From Micropterus salmoides (taxonomy: Eukaryota; Chordata; Actinopteri; Centrarchiformes; Centrarchidae), in the NCBI RefSeq assembly GCF_014851395.1, contig NW_024041150.1, positions 32,809,585 to 32,873,584 of the forward strand: DNA of 64,000 nt. The letters are read 5' to 3'. Below, in pieces: positions 33,746 to 44,562 of this stretch. The position numbers were made by a program, and so were the translations under genes. Below the pieces are notes generated by a model. The model was not told the DNA's origin. It saw nothing but the letters and a program-made list of their open reading frames with translations, and made no database searches. Each line of letters begins with the position of its first letter. Position 1 is the first letter of the stretch.

Positions 33746-36700
33746 TCAGCTAAACAACAACACACTGCCAAAACAAGGTCTTACCATTAAAAACAAACTG
33801 GAGAGGTATTTTGCTTATAGCGTTGTTGGTAGTTATCGTAGTCTGCACCCCGTCAGTTTGAGTCAGGGTGATATTCTGCGTGGGAAAGTCCTCCATCACC
33901 AGCTGTACAGCCCACGGACCTTCATTAATGCTATCGGTGGGGCTGAATGACAAAGTACAAGACTGCAAGAGGACAAAAAGGGACATGTATTTTCTTTCAG
34001 ATAATGAAATACAAGACTCAACACTTTATTTGGAATAAGATTTAGTCCACAAGGCTATTTTAGGAATTCATACTACTGGAGTCACGTGGGTACGGCGAAC
34101 AAGATGGCGGCTGATTAGGGAGCCTCTGCTCTCTGACACTACTTTTGAGACAATACCGAAGTATAGGCTCAAGTTATATTAAAAACTACCCTCGCCTCGA
34201 AGAGTAAACGGCTGGCGCATTTTGGAGAACTGAAACATTCAGATTCAAGCGAAATGGCCACATCGAAATATTTCAAAGACACGGGCTGTAAGGCTACCCG
34301 AAGAAGCCCTCCACATGAAGACGAAGGCTCAACAGGTGACCCACCTCCAGTCTGGTTTCTGTCTGTTTAAAGAAATCGCTAAAATGAGCAGCACGCTGCA
34401 GAGTGTTGCTACAAATGTCTCAACTATTAAAGAAACGACAACGGAGTTGAAAGCGACAGTGACGTCTATGCAACAGAGTCTGGCAGAAGTAGAAACACGC
34501 ATTGAGCGCCTAGAGGAGACCCCAGAACGGCCACACGCAGATGGTGACAAGAGAAACAAGCTAGTGGACGCAATGTGAGACCGCATTCAAGCCCAGGAAA
34601 ATCACAGCAAAAGGAACAACGTGAGGCTCATAGGCCTGAAAGAGACTTTTGGGACCAATGGGACATTGTTGAGCTGTGTCCAGAAAATTTCGGCGGAGGG
34701 GCTGGGGGTCCGGGCTGATGCCGAGTTTGAGGTGGCTTGAATTTAGGTTTTTGACTTTGGTTATGGTTTTTCTTTTCCGTATTTTGTACTGGAAACGTTC
34801 TTTTTCCAGGTTAAATGTTAGTGTTCATATTTTGTCAGAGTACAGGATTTTTAACTATGAGAACACAAAAGGCATAGATATAGTCCTACAGATGAACAGT
34901 GATTCAAACAGGAACAATGAGGTAGACATAGGTAGGGAGGGCCATTTGGACAAAGATGATGTAAAAATGTATTAAGTACATGTCATGGAATATTAATGGA
35001 AGTGGAAATCCAGTCAAACGACTTAAGGTACTGTCATATTTAAAAACCAATAAGGCTGATATAGTTTTCATACAGGAAACTCACTTGAATGAGGAGGAGG
35101 CAGCTAAATTCAAAACAGGCTGGGTGAGGTATGTTTTTCACAGCTCACTCTCAAGTTCACGAAACGGAGTGATGATCTTGGTTAACGGGGATACATTTTG
35201 TGTTGCTTAAAGAAGTTAAAGATACTGAGGGGCGAATGATATGTGTCCAGGCATTAATAGAAGGTATGCAGGTGATACTATGTAATATTTATGCCCCTAA
35301 TAAGGGAGACCCACACTTCTTTCATAAAGTCAATAGGGTTTTAGGGGAGATGGATGGGCAAATTATCTTGGCAGGAGGCTTTAACCAAGTGATGGACCCT
35401 ATATTAGACAAAAGTCAGTTTAAAGGTCCACTGATGACCAAAGATAGGGAAGCAATTCATATGTTAAAAGGTGACATGGCGCTTGTGGATGTCTGGAGGC
35501 TTACTAACCCACGTAAGAGGGAGTACACGTTTTTTTCACACTGTCATAAGTCACACTCCAGAATTGATTTTTTTTTATTGCAAGCCCCTTAGTAAACAGT
35601 GTAGTTAGTTGCAGTATAAGAACTATTGCTATAACAGATCATGCAGTGGTGGAATTATGTATAAACACAGAATTGGACATTGGAAGGAGGACTAGATGGA
35701 GAATGAATTCATCATTACTACAGGACAAAGACTTCAGGTCATCGCTGGGAGAGGATTTGAAATCTTTCTTTGACTTAAACATTGGCAGTACTAAGGACAT
35801 TGCAACTGTCTGGGAGGCCTCTAAAGCGTATATAAGAGGGAAACTAATTGCTCGCTCGGCTCAAAAGAAAAAAAGACAGCCTAAACAGAATCAAAGAATT
35901 AGAAGGTTAAATTAAATTAAAGGAAAATAATTTAGAGCAAAACCTTCTCAGAATCACAATATCAGGAACTTTGTAAGCTTAAGTTTCAGCTGCACGAAAT
36001 CTTTAACAAGAAAGTAGAATATTCTTTATACAGATTAAAAACAAATTTTTATGAAGGTGGGGAAAAAACTGGGAAGATACTAGCTAGACAAGTGAAAGAA
36101 AAGGACTCCTCGAATATAATCTCAGCCATCAAACAGGGAACTAAATTAGTAACCTTGACAAAAGATATAAATGAGATATTCCAACAATATTACAAGAAAC
36201 TATATACATCAAGAGTATCCGGCAATGAAGATCAAATAAATTCATTCTTCTCTAACATTAATATGCCTAAGTTTAACCTTGATCAAGCAAGGAAGTTAGA
36301 GTCATCTATAACGGTGGCTGAAATAAGGAAAGCTGTGTCATTAATGAATACTGGGAAATCACCAGGATACGACGGATTTCCTGTAGAATACTATAAAGAG
36401 TATATAGACATTCTTGCTCCAGTCTTGGTGAAGGTGTATCAGGAGGCTTTTGAAAAAGGCCACATGCCGCCGACATTTAATGAAGCTTTAATATCTCTGA
36501 TCCCAAAAAAAGACAGAGATATAACAGATCCATCTATTTTTAGACCCATTAGCCTGCTTAATCTAGACTTTAAAATATTGACAATATTGACGAGCTCTAC
36601 GGCTCCAACAAGTTTTACCAAATATTATACATCCCAACCAAGCAGGCTTTATGAAGAACAGATCCTCATCGGACAACATGAGGAAATTAATACATCTGAA

Positions 36701-38995
36701 GTGGTTTGCATCATACAAAAGTGCGTCAATAGTTGCTATTTCTCTAGATGCCGAAAAGGCTTTTGACGAAGTGGAATGGAGTTAACTCTCTTTTGCGCTC
36801 TTTCACGTTTTGGTTTTGGCCCCTATTTCTCTCAATGGGCAAAGACATTATATAAAGAACCAAAAGCAGCGGTAATTACCAATGGAGTTATATCACCCTT
36901 TTTCAGCCTGTCAAGAGGCACCCGCCAGGGCTGCTCTTTGAACCCCCTATTGTTTATAATTTGTCTAGAAACACTGGCTGTTAGTATCAGAAACAATGGG
37001 AGTATTAAGGGAGTAGAGGTTGGGGGAGAGGAACATAAATTGCTGTTATATGCTGACGATATTTTAGCCGTAGTGACAGACCCTGAGGTGTCCTTACCAC
37101 ATCTGATGGATACTATCCAGTCCTACTCAAAACTCTCAGGTTACATAATCAATTGGAATAAATCCGAAGCTATGCCCATGACTTCCACATGCCACCGTTA
37201 CATGGTGGAAAGGCTTAAATTTAAGTGGGTACCAGAAGGTATGAAGTACCTTGGAATTAAACTCAGTCAAGACTTAGAAGAGATGCCTTTTTGTTAAACT
37301 TTAATCCAGTGTTGCAAAAAATTAAAACAAATTTGGAAAAGTGGCAAAAGATAAAACTTATCCTATGGGGAAAAGTCAATATTATTAAAATGATAGTAGC
37401 ACCTCAATTTAATTACTTAGTTATGATGTTGCCAATCACGATACCGCCCGCCATCTTTAAGAAGTATGATAATATAGATAAACAGTTTTTATGGGACGGG
37501 AAAAGAGCAAGGATAAAACTTAGTAAACTTTGCGCCCCCATGGAGAAAGGGGGATTAGGTTTACCTGATCCAAGATTATATGGGGTATCTTTTGAAATGG
37601 TTAAATTAGCCAAATATTGGAAAACAACAGATAGCAAGTTAGACTGGATGGAGATTGAGAAGGAGTTCTGTTCACTATTTAGTCCAAAGGAGCAACTGTC
37701 TCAACGAAGTAATACAACAAACCCAATTCTTGTTCACTCTAGGGAAGTGTGGGCTTAGGTGCACAAAATGTATAAAGTGTCGCAATATGTGCAGACATAT
37801 GCTTCATTGTGGTTTAATCCTGCCATACATATTGGTGAAACGTCAGTGTATTGGAAGCAGTGGAGTTCAAATGGTATATGTATTATAGGAGACCTGTACA
37901 AAAATGGGCAATTCATGTCTTATGAAGAATTATCGCTTCAATTTAAACTCGAAGGCAAACAACATTTTTGGAAATGCATACAAATTAGGGACTGTGTAAA
38001 ATCTCAAATTGGTAATTGTTCAGGAAATGATATTCTGGACTATCTGAATGCGCCACGCGAACGCTGCACGGCTTCACAATTCTATAAACTAACAAACTAC
38101 TCAGTAAGGGGTGAGTCCTCTAATGTGAAATTGTTATGGCAAAGAGACCTGAGTACGAGCTTTACACAGGAAAAATGGCTGGGTATACTAGCAGACTGTG
38201 GAAAGTATGTAAGAGAGGCAAGAGAGAAGTTCACACAATATAAGATCATACATAGATACTATCATACCCCTGTGAGATTATATAGAATGAAACTGATGAA
38301 TGACAATATGTGTTGGAAGTGTAAAACAGAGGTAGGAACTTTTCTTCACTGTGTATGGGAATGTGGATTGGTGAATCCATTTTGGGTTAAAGTTGTGGAC
38401 TTCTTGAGTAACTGGTCAGGCTCAGCGATTCCTCTGACTCCTGCTGTATGTCTACTAGGGGACAGATCACAAATACCGAATATCTCAAAGGGAACCTTTT
38501 CTGTCATCATGGTGGGCTTGGTCATAGTTTCCAGAGTTATTTTAAGACACTGGAAAACCGCTGTATCTCCTAATCTGAGAGACTGGACTAATGCAATGGT
38601 GGAGACCACATCCTATGAGTCTATGCTTCATAAACTGTCAGCTAACAAGGAGAATGGGATGATCTCTTGGGATCTTTTTTGGACGTACACAAGGACTAAT
38701 GAAAAATCTACCTAAGAAATTGGAGGCTAAATATAGCTCCATTCCTTTTTTACTTTTATTCTTACTCTGTGACATGTCGGAATATGTTTATGCCAAGACT
38801 CTGTAATGCTCAATCCTGTACTCACATACTCTGCCTTTAAGAATTCAATAAAAATTTAAATGAGGAAAAAAAAAAAGAAATTCATACTACTCCTAATATT
38901 CTTCTTCATTATGTTTCTCCAGGTCATCATGCCATCCCAGTTTGATCGTTTTGGCCCACTTGTCAAAGGTTGCTCAGTGAGCCAAGACTAGAAAC

Positions 38996-39055
<60 letters not shown>

Positions 39056-41701
39056 ACACACACACACATACATGGATATACTGAACAGTTCTTGAACTGG
39101 AATAAAATAGGTGCAAACATATGTATACCTGTTTGTGAATATATACACACAGACATTTCATACACACTGACCTGCTGACGAACACACCATATTGTGTTGC
39201 TTACTGAATTTACTTAAGCAAAACATTTAGCATTATTTACAGACTATGTGCAGTCTTCCTTTTTTGTCACAGGTTGTGAAAATTAATTAAAAGAAGAAGT
39301 ACTGTGGATTTTGGCAACTCACTGTTGAGAGGTTGAGAACAGATGGCGGTGTGCATTGGTCACACTCTGATAGTGTTGAGTTTGCGTATCTGCATTTAAC
39401 TTGGTCTCCATCAGGGTCAAACGTCAACAGGTTGAAGTCTCTAGGACAGTTTGAAGGAACTCTGGATGGGGGCAAAATAAAACACAGAGTTTTGAATGTT
39501 GATACTAGATCTGCAGATTCACTTCACTTCAACTGGCTGATGTCACTGAAGACAATGAGGTAAACATAACACTCAACATTTTCAGATGAAAACATCATGA
39601 TCATGTTTTTTCAAACCCCTTTCATCTGACCGTGTTGTTTACAGCAAGTAATTAGACTCTGCAAGGTACTGAGGGTGCTTATGTTACATTTATTCCAACA
39701 TGTGACATAAAATAGTTTAGCAAAAAGATAGAAACACAAACAGTGAGGAGGCTTACCTCACAACTGCCAGTATATTGGTCTGGGGTGATCTGTTGGCCTG
39801 GTTGGTGTCTGACCGGTTCCTCAGCTCCACCAGAGTCACAGCTTTCACTGATCCGATGCTATTTCTGATGAAATTTATCCAGTCACCACCGCTTAACCTT
39901 CAGTGGGAAAGTTAGTTTTTACTGTGCTGCTCAGATCCTCTGTGTACACGTACATTGTTGGTATGAACAGCTGACTTGCAAGATAATTACTCCATAAAGT
40001 GTGCAATGGTGTGAGTACATTTACTCAAGTACTGCACTTAAGTAAAGTACTACTTAAATTTGAAGTACTTGAACTTGAGTCTTGGTGTTTTTTGTTGTTG
40101 TTTTCATTCCACTTTATACTTCTAGTGCTCTACATCTCAGAGGTAGATATTGTACTTCTCACTCCATTACATTTTTCTGACAGCTTTAGTTACTAGGTAA
40201 TAAAAAAGAATATTATATTTATGAAATAGGACCTACCTAACAGTGTATACAAATACAGATGAAACAAATTATGGATTAATTCATCAGTTGACAGACAGAA
40301 AATTAATGTGAATCTATTTTGCTAAATGTTTAAGTCATTTTCCTTATAAAAACATTTCATGTTTGCAACTTCAGAAAAATTAGGATTTGCTGTTTTTCTT
40401 TTAAATTATTTTAATAATTTACTTTTTCTTTTTTTAATACTTTTGAGGTTTGGACAATTTATTGGACAAATCAAGCACTGTGAAGGTGTCACTTAATGCT
40501 CTGGGTAATTGTGACAGCATTTCTCATTATTTTCAGATTTTTTTCAAACCAAACAATCATTCGATTTATGGAAAACAGAATCAGCAGATTAATCCACAAT
40601 GAAAATAATAATTAGCTGCAGTCTAACGCAAAATATTTGACAAGCTCCACCTCCAACAACAGTAAAATCCTGCTTTAACATTTAAACATTAAAGCATGAG
40701 TAATAACAATCTAATGTTATAATATACAATAGTGTATCAGTCACAGTGGATATTTTACTACATCGAGGACTTTTGCTTTTAAGTACATTTTACTGATTAT
40801 ACTTCCGCTATTTTGGAAAATAAGATTTTGATTTTCTCACCGTTCAGAAATTATAATGACAGTGAAAGAAATTAAAGTGACAGAGAAATTACATAATGTA
40901 ATGTTTTTCTTGCATTGTCATGGTGCACTTACAACAGCTGAAAGGGAGCGTTGGTAGGACCCTCGAGAGAGATGATTCCATCTCTCTGACACCACTCAAA
41001 TGGGCTGCTGTCCTTAGTGACACTGTGTGCAACTTCAGAACTCACAGTCCCACAATTATTGCTGGGGCATGTCCACGAGGTAATGTCTAGGCTACAGTGG
41101 AAGTTCAAATTATACTGAAGCTCCACCTGCGGCATTACAATGAAGATGTGTTACGGCACCAGTGACAACATCCATGATACAAAAAAATGGTTTACCGTGG
41201 TGCTAATTTGGGAGACAATGCTACTTTGAAGACATGTATTTGCATTTGTCTTTGATCCTGCTGATACACAAGACTTGATAAAATCTATATAGTTTTATTG
41301 AGATACCTAAAAGTGTTATTTTCACATGGGCAGGTTCCATACACAGACAACAAGAACCACATAGAAATCTGTTTTCCAAAAAGGATACACCCTTTAATGT
41401 ACATTAATTATTTTAAAAATATATAGAAAATCACTTTTGTTGCATTCTTCTTAATTCTAAGGACTTATATACAGTCTTTACTGCACTTTCTTCTGTATTA
41501 CCAATGTCCCAGAAATACTGTTCACTTTTGTCACACTGTCAAATGTTGAAAGATGAATAAATTGGATTAGAACATAACTTTACGTACCGTCATGGATCCA
41601 TCTGCGTTAGTGTTTTTTGGGTAGTAAGTCATCACTGTTCCATGATAATGAGAAGCCTGGGAGCTGCAGACCAGCAGCAGCAGCAGCAGAGGGAGCGGCA
41701 T
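29909..41701 (-). CDS. Copy 2: intact multi-exon secreted/cell-surface glycoprotein gene (uncharacterised teleost family)
   Basis: Exons (minus strand): 41588-41701, 40933-41126, 39757-39897, 39323-39461, 33785-33962, 33382-33523, 32481-32624, 31791-31843, 31681-31698, 31388-31467, 29909-29962. All borders are AG/GT, phases join, and the sum is 1257 nt, i.e. 419 codons without a stop. The last exon was not identified, so the C-terminus is open. A leucine-rich signal peptide (MPLPLLLLLLVC) is followed by cysteine-containing extracellular segments, a DPDGD motif, about eight N-x-S/T sequons (NRS, NST, NIT, NQT, NAT) and a WTPSENQTG segment. The linker before the final domain is only six codons, unlike the Thr-rich stalk of copies 1 and 3. 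Intron 4 holds a 4.8 kb L1 and intron 6 a SINE. The layout resembles poorly characterised fish and amphioxus extracellular proteins with DPDGD repeats; that is from memory and is not a functional assignment. Confidence 0.75.
29985..31380. other. Intron 10 of copy 2
   Basis: Diverged but alignable with 50370-50720 and, with gaps, 4320-4550 and 2680-2840 (CTCCAGTTGGG, GATGTTAGCCAGCTGTTAGC). This shows that all three copies descend from one unit including this intron. Confidence 0.5.
31388..31467 (-). CDS. Copy 2 exon 10: conserved GLKMKVSALSSLSED segment
   Basis: 80 bp, acceptor TTTCTAG, donor GTCAGT, ends phase 0. It encodes FVGLKMKVSALSSLSEDYI followed by IDNIIKV. Copies 1 and 3 read RSLRIKISFMSSLSEDDI and RSLRIKISFTSSLSEDDI. 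The pattern recalls the start of a SEA-like or juxtamembrane module, but this is a guess. Confidence 0.65.
31681..31698 (-). CDS. Copy 2 exon 9: 18-bp micro-exon replacing the mucin-like stalk
   Basis: Between a TTTACAG acceptor and a GTGAGT donor lie only 18 bp (six residues, DPYLIP-like). The flanking intron sequence is the same as that around the 330-bp Thr-rich exon of copy 1, so this is the stalkless form of the same exon. Phases are preserved. Confidence 0.6.
31791..31843 (-). CDS. Copy 2 exon 8: SELRCVIVNVG segment
   Basis: 53 bp, acceptor TTACAG, donor GTGAGT. It encodes SVTYQSELRCVIVNVGYG and closes the domain begun in exon 7. Same length and phases in copies 1 (5566-5618) and 3 (55475-55527). 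Confidence 0.7.
32481..32624 (-). CDS. Copy 2 exon 7: GAGQFILSWTPSE segment
   Basis: 144 bp. It encodes ISDLLFSGPYNMNQTTLGAG, then QFILSWTPSENQTGKSHPVC and FVVQAVF. The donor is GTCAGT in all three copies, canonical GT but a weak consensus. The segment looks like one extracellular beta domain with the W and C expected for a core and a disulphide. Confidence 0.75.
33096..33292 (+). mobile_element. tRNA-derived SINE
   Basis: Begins GGGGCTGGAGCAGTGGATAA, has a B-box-like GGTTCAACTCC about 45 bp in, CCTGAGCAAGACACTTAACC, and the typical fish SINE tail TTTGGATAAAAGCGTC..GCTAAATGAATAAATG. In intron 6 of copy 2; not in copies 1 or 3. Confidence 0.75.
33382..33523 (-). CDS. Copy 2 exon 6: SCTEGLYLPKFLPPTP segment
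   Basis: 142 bp. It encodes DRAVPSCTEGLYLPKFLPP, then TPDNRAQLYTPVNQTLEISI and NATANIS. It has the normal run of four C residues after CTGCCTCCAA, so the frame is open; copy 1 has five at this point and is frameshifted. Confidence 0.75.
33706..33743. repeat. (TA)n microsatellite
   Basis: About 19 TA units in intron 5 of copy 2. Confidence 0.9.
33785..33962 (-). CDS. Copy 2 exon 5: beta-rich segment (LVMEDFPTQNITL)
   Basis: 178 bp, acceptor TTGCAG. It encodes SCTLSFSPTDSINEGPWAV and then QLVMEDFPTQNITLTQT, ending in PLQFVFN. Alternating hydrophobic residues suggest a beta-sandwich. The three paralogues agree closely here, including the VMEDFPTQNI core. Confidence 0.75.
34254..34740 (+). pseudogene. 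L1 ORF1 remnant (coiled coil)
   Basis: Starts MATSKYFKDTGCKA, shifts frame, then a heptad-rich segment (TLQSVATNVSTIKETTTEL, SLAEVETRIERLEE) and SKRNNVRLIGLKE, the junction to the RRM-like part in L1 ORF1. The RRM and C-terminal domain are largely missing. Confidence 0.65.
34980..38715 (+). pseudogene. L1 ORF2 remnant (endonuclease, RT, cysteine motif)
   Basis: Open pieces: 34980-35210, 35200-35592, 35646-35915, 36092-36766, 36776-37297, 37291-37758, 37759-38715. Endonuclease GGFNQVMDP (GDFN altered to GGFN); RT FRPISLLNLDFKI, GTRQGCSLNPLLF, LLLYADDILAVVTD; C-terminal MCWKCKTEVGTFLHCVWECG. Frameshifts and the altered endonuclease residue make it inactive. Confidence 0.8.
38997..39071. repeat. 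(CA)n microsatellite
   Basis: About 35 CA units with two T interruptions, in intron 4 of copy 2; produces long spurious Cys/Val frames on the minus strand. Confidence 0.9.
39323..39461 (-). CDS. Copy 2 exon 4: DPDGD segment
   Basis: 139 bp. It encodes VPSNCPRDFNLLTFDPDGD followed by QVKCRYANSTLSECDQC, with four cysteines and an NST sequon. The acidic DPDGD motif may bind calcium or simply be structural; that is inference. It leaves in phase 0 at a GTGAGT donor. Confidence 0.75.
39757..39897 (-). CDS. Copy 2 exon 3: VELRNRSDT segment
   Basis: 141 bp, phase 2 to phase 2, so it is a symmetrical exon that can be lost without a frameshift. It encodes the conserved VELRNRSDTNQANRSPQTN, with two NRS sequons. 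The homologous exon of copy 1 is one codon shorter; in copy 3 it is missing. Confidence 0.7.
40210..40925. other. Intron 2 of copy 2, AT-rich
   Basis: No gene. Partly alignable with 16925-17200 of copy 1 (GTGACAGCA..TCTCA, ACAGTAAAATCCTGC), showing common ancestry. Confidence 0.4.
40933..41126 (-). CDS. Copy 2 exon 2: N-terminal cysteine-containing extracellular segment
   Basis: 194 bp, acceptor CAG at 41127-41129 and donor GTAAGT. It encodes VELQYNLNFHCSLDITSW and then CPSNNCG and EWCQRDGI, with four cysteines. Length and cysteine spacing match copies 1 (17207-17400) and 3 (60507-60700), although the residues differ considerably. Enters phase 0 and leaves phase 2. Confidence 0.75.
41588..41701 (-). 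CDS. Copy 2 exon 1: start codon and signal peptide
   Basis: Starts at the ATG at 41701 and encodes MPLPLLLLLLVCSSQAS, a classic hydrophobic signal peptide with likely cleavage near SSQA, followed by HYHGTVMTYYPKNTNADGS. It is 38 codons long and ends in phase 0 before GTACGTA. The ATG is chosen because the paralogous exon of copy 1 has an ATG at the same point and the same length. Confidence 0.75.
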
Positions 41702-41792
41702 AATGCATGTGTTAGTCTCTCACACAAAGACAGTTGAATACCAACACAAACACATCTACCTCCAAAGACAGCCTCTCCCTCTGTCTCTTTAC

Positions 41793-41801
41793 CTTTACAT
41801 A
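41793..41801 (-). promoter_or_regulatory. Degraded TATA-like site upstream of copy 2
   Basis: TATGTAAAG, at the position where copy 1 has TATAAAAAG, about 92-100 bp upstream of the ATG. The surrounding leader (GGGAGAGGC..TCTTTGGA) is shared by both copies. Confidence 0.3.
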
Positions 41802-41809
41802 TTTGGCTT

Positions 41810-42580
41810 TCTTCTACACAGATGATTGATCTCAACAACAATTTAAACAAACAATCCACCAGGAAATGGTTCGGTATGAGGAAAGGTTTCTTGCTACTGA
41901 TACAAGATTAGGATTGATTGAGTGCAATGAATGCAGTCCCTTTAATCAATTGTTTATTGGGAAGAAATTTTATCTATTTATAAACAGAAGATTTGAAACA
42001 AATAGAATAGATTGTATTTAGATATTTTCCTAAGTGCTACAACTTTCAATTGTCCACCAAGCATAGTGTGTATCAAACATTGTAAACACAAAAGGTCGGT
42101 CATCATATTACTTTAATTTTAATCCCTCAAAAATTGTATCCTTAATAGATTCAGTTTCAATGTGTAAAGGAAGTCTAAAGCGTCAGGTGGGAGAGAGTGA
42201 CTATACTCTCCTTGAGCTTATTCCGTTCCGAAATGGACTGTCAAATTATTGTTATGGTACTCAATATGGCTTGGTTGTCCATAAGTTATTTAATGGGGAA
42301 AAACAGAAAATTGAGTAAATTGAGAAAGTTTACACTTTCCCACTTTTTACTGAAAATAATTGTTTTGCTATAAAACCCATCGTGTGAAAGCAGAAACAAA
42401 AGAGGGGGATATTTACATTTTAACAAAAAACACACTCAAGTCATCAATCTCAATTTCAAGTTATCTTACTCCTGAAATGGCCTCTGACACCAAATCTGAA
42501 AATTCCAGTGCCAACAAGATCCACTTAATTCAACCAACCCCATCCTCTACTTGTTTTGGTGTTGTTATGTTGTCAAGTGT
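41810..42580. other. Unassigned sequence upstream of copy 2
   Basis: AT-rich, no gene or repeat recognised; would contain distal promoter sequence of copy 2. Confidence 0.4.
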
Positions 42581-42589
42581 TATCCAATT

Positions 42590-43335
42590 AGTTAGGGGCC
42601 AAGCCCAAGTAGGCTGGAAACCCGCGAATGCAAGGCATCGCCTTGCATTAGATGGTAACTGCCTGGGGCGCAAAACTCAGGCACCAAAGTTGACCCTAAT
42701 GTGCCCATAGGTGGCGCTGTATTGCAGATTAAAGACGTAAAAAAAAAATCCCATTGACTTACTTGCATTTTATATCTCCAGTACCACAGGTCCGATTGAC
42801 ACCAAATTTGGGTGAATTCTTCCCCATGGGCCCCTGATGACCTGAAAAATTTGGTGCAATTCGGCTTATAGGTGGCGCTATAATAGAAGCTCAAATACCG
42901 TGGGAAAATCCCATTCATTTGAAAATCCCATTCATTTGAATCAGCACAAAACGTGGTACGGACCATCTCTGGACCAAGCTCATACAGGCATGTGCTCCCC
43001 AGATCGATAAATGACAAACTGTTCCACTTATAAGCTAACACATCTTTGCACAAAACACCAAAAACAGGAAGTCATGTCATATCTTAGGTTTACCAAACTT
43101 TGGGACCTTATGTGGCATGACTTCCCAAAGGCCTTTATAAAATTTGGTGTCGCTATTATTAACTGCAAGTCCCTTTCATTTCAAACTCTGGCTGTTTATT
43201 CTCCACAGGCCCCCGGATCCACAGCGGGGCGCCTGGGTCAACACGCGCGCACTCCACGGGGCGAGGGGGGCGGCTTGCGCCGGGGGGCTTGGACCCCGCT
43301 TACAACTGCTTGCAGTTCTAGTTGTCTTTGTGATT
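42590..43335. repeat. Dispersed teleost repeat (GGGGCCAAGCC ... CTGCTTGCAGTTCTAGTT)
   Basis: Begins AGGGGCCAAGCCCAAGTAGG, contains two GTGGCGCT motifs and PuPy segments, and ends ACAACTGCTTGCAGTTCTAG after a very CpG-rich 100 bp (43205-43305). Common fish repeat type; not coding. Confidence 0.55.
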
Positions 43336-43339
43336 TGTG

Positions 43340-43810
43340 CCCCAACAATGAACCACTCAATGTCTGGAAAGACTCAGAACCTGGCTGGCTTGATCATCCA
43401 GTTTTATAGAGGGTGTTGAAAAAGTGTTGCCGTGACAAAATGTAAAACAATCAAGAAAATCCTGTTTCAGTAATGCGTAATCTATGAGGTTGTGTCTCAC
43501 AACTTAAGAATGTTTTCAAGCTGTCAAATATATTTTTCTGTCAATCTCAATGATGGCATGTAAAAGTAGAATTACAACATTCTTGCAATGTACCAGGAAC
43601 AAATGTGGATGCAACCTGTCTGTCTGAACAACGCCCTACGAAGAATAAAGTGATGTGACATCTAAAAAAAATTTAATATCGAGGAAAAGTTCATTGCGCC
43701 AGATGCAGACTCAGAGATTAAAGCTCAGGAAACCTTTGCAGGTGTTTTGAGTTAATTAGCTGATTAGAGCTCTTCTCAGGCTTTTGAGCTCCATGAGCTG
43801 TAAACTGGAA
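43340..43810. other. Unassigned sequence
   Basis: No gene. 43556-43680 is related to 48105-48225 (AAGTAGAATTACAACATTCT, CTGTCTGTCTGAAC). Confidence 0.4.
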
Positions 43811-44429
43811 ACAATCACTTCACCACTTATCTGGGGTTGGGTAGCAGAGGCAGCAGCTCTAGCAAAGGGCCCCTTCCCCTTTTAGTCAGCCACATTAGCC
43901 ATCTCTGACTGGGGGAGACATTCCCAGGCCAGTGTAGAGACATAGGGCCTGATTTACTAAAGGTTTCCGTGAGTAAAAACATGTGCAAACTTGATATCAC
44001 CCGCAAATTAACACGTAAACTAATCTACTAATGGTGTGCACGCAGAATGACTTTTTTTAAAAGCGCAAAATAGCACCTGTTGTTCATTTAGTACTTTTGC
44101 CTTAATGAATATGCAATTTGGGGCGGTTCGATTTTATTGTGCCAAGTAAGGCTGTGAGGGTAACATGTATTTACCACACGCAATGTGATCTACCAAGCCG
44201 AAAAGCAATTTCATGTGATTGCAACAGCATCTGTATTTAATACATTTTGAAAGGAAGGTGCAAACCAGCAAGTGTTGCACAGAGATTGCTGCTGTTATCG
44301 TTGTGAGAAGGAGACACAGGCGTAAAGAAAGAAGACGTAGAGAAAGGGTTTTTGGCATGACATACATATACACATATATATATACATATACATGGAACAT
44401 ATAACGCGCACATTGCGCCTCTCCAGCCA

Positions 44430-44562
44430 TGCAATTTTGGAGCTGTTTGCTAAACTAAGGGCTGATATGGAGCCAGTTACAAGAAGGAGTCACGCAATAC
44501 CTGCCATGCCCAAACGTCTTGCAACTCATGCATTTCCTCGGGTCATTTCAGCATACTGTAGC
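44430..44562 (+). pseudogene. Harbinger transposase, N-terminal fragment
   Basis: Reads ELFAKLRADMEPVTRRSHA then IPAMPKRLATHAFPR, matching the L..L..DLEP.TRRSHAIPP..KLLA segment preceding the DDE domain. An arginine-rich RRRHRRKERRRRERVF lies just upstream (44310-44352). Followed by unrelated sequence. Confidence 0.6.

Larger units (their letters stand above)
34078..38878 (+). mobile_element. L1-clade LINE, near full length, degenerate
   Basis: 4.8 kb flanked by a perfect 13-bp duplication AATTCATACTACT (34065-34077, 38879-38891), ending in AATAAA and poly-A. The 5' end holds CAAGATGGCGGCTGA, a YY1-type site as in mammalian L1. ORF1 coiled coil, then ORF2 endonuclease (MSWNINGSGN, FIQETHL), RT (SPGYDGFPVEYYKE, YADDIL) and a C-terminal C-x2-C..H..C motif are split over at least six frames. 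It sits in intron 4 of copy 2. Confidence 0.85.

Noticed and set aside
38974..39185. Cys/Val-rich open frames on the minus strand
   Set aside because: Translation of a CA/TG microsatellite.
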